Shown here one piece after another: positions 5,882 through 5,985 of a stretch of DNA of 5,985 nt. A program made the position numbers and the translations under genes. Each line of letters opens with the position of its first letter. Positions within the stretch are counted from its first letter, which is position 1. The DNA is from JBDTLH01 sp039934875 (lineage in GTDB: Bacteria; Acidobacteriota; Terriglobia; Terriglobales; Acidobacteriaceae): NCBI GenBank assembly GCA_039934875.1, contig JBDTLH010000306.1, positions 1 through 5,985 on the forward strand, in the 5' to 3' direction. Below the pieces are notes generated by a model, which saw nothing but the letters and a program-made list of their open reading frames with translations, searched no databases and was not told where the DNA came from.

Positions 5882-5908
5882 TGCCCGATCACAAATTACC
5901 CCTTCTCT

Positions 5909-5937
5909 ATAATAATGATGGGCCCCCATATTGCCTA
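5909..5937 (-). promoter_or_regulatory. Candidate sigma70-like promoter of the helicase gene
   Basis: On the minus strand TAGGCA (5937-5932, 4/6 to -35) and TATTAT (5914-5909, 5/6 to -10) are separated by exactly 17 bp. Transcription would start near 5902, about 20 nt before the ATG at 5881 and downstream of the ATGs at 5974 and 5929. The region is also locally AT-rich relative to its surroundings. This supports 5881 as the start, though the Shine-Dalgarno before it is weak. Confidence 0.45.
5918..5929. promoter_or_regulatory. Inverted repeat in the promoter spacer (possible operator)
   Basis: ATGGGCCCCCAT has 5-bp complementary arms (ATGGG / CCCAT) around a central CC. It sits inside the 17-bp spacer between the candidate -35 and -10 of the helicase gene, where a repressor would block polymerase. 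It does not match a LexA box I know. The short arms could occur by chance. Confidence 0.3.
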
Positions 5938-5985
5938 AAAACGAATACAGCCAGCAGCAAACCAGCGTCTCCATGCCGACCCTCG

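Noticed and set aside
5882..5974. N-terminal membrane anchor on the helicase (METLVCCWLYSFLG)
   Set aside because: The stretch is short, not typical of DinG proteins, and overlaps a better promoter candidate; more likely untranslated.

Overview
The window is GC-rich with tightly packed genes on both strands. It probably comes from an Acidobacteriota chromosome (Terriglobia / Koribacter-like). The main clue is a dispersed repeat at about 66-159 (core GTCATCCTGAGCGCAGCGAA), a kind of intergenic repeat I associate with those genomes. Taxonomy is inferred from repeat style, composition and protein flavour; no marker gene is present.

Left block (1-1620, plus strand). The last codons of an upstream gene overlap by ATGA with a secreted protein of Ig-like (Big_1-like) segments (32-997). 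That gene overlaps by ATGA with a single-pass membrane protein carrying a small alpha+beta, NTF2-like-looking extracytoplasmic domain (994-1620). The overlaps indicate one translationally coupled operon, probably for an envelope function I cannot name. Each gene carries a different palindromic repeat read in frame in its N-terminal stretch, just before the hydrophobic segment.

Middle block (1629-2507, minus strand). An Arg/Gln/Glu/Ala-rich protein predicted to be disordered (2507-2031) has a strong Shine-Dalgarno. It is followed 42 bp later by a compact conserved-looking 119-residue protein (1988-1629), which lacks a Shine-Dalgarno but has a promoter-like sequence ending almost at its ATG.

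Right block. Divergent from the disordered-protein gene is a 407-residue polytopic membrane protein with glycosyltransferase-39/ArnT-like (GT-C) features (2560-3783). Convergent with it is a DinG/YoaA-type iron-sulfur superfamily 2 helicase (minus strand, 5881 or 5974 down to 3815), the only gene identified with high certainty. Its upstream region holds a sigma70-like promoter with an inverted repeat in the spacer, which argues for the shorter start.

There are no tRNA or rRNA genes, CRISPR arrays, transposase genes or convincing terminators. No new multi-gene system stands out. The most unusual items are the two repeat insertions tolerated inside consecutive coding sequences and several unassigned small proteins.
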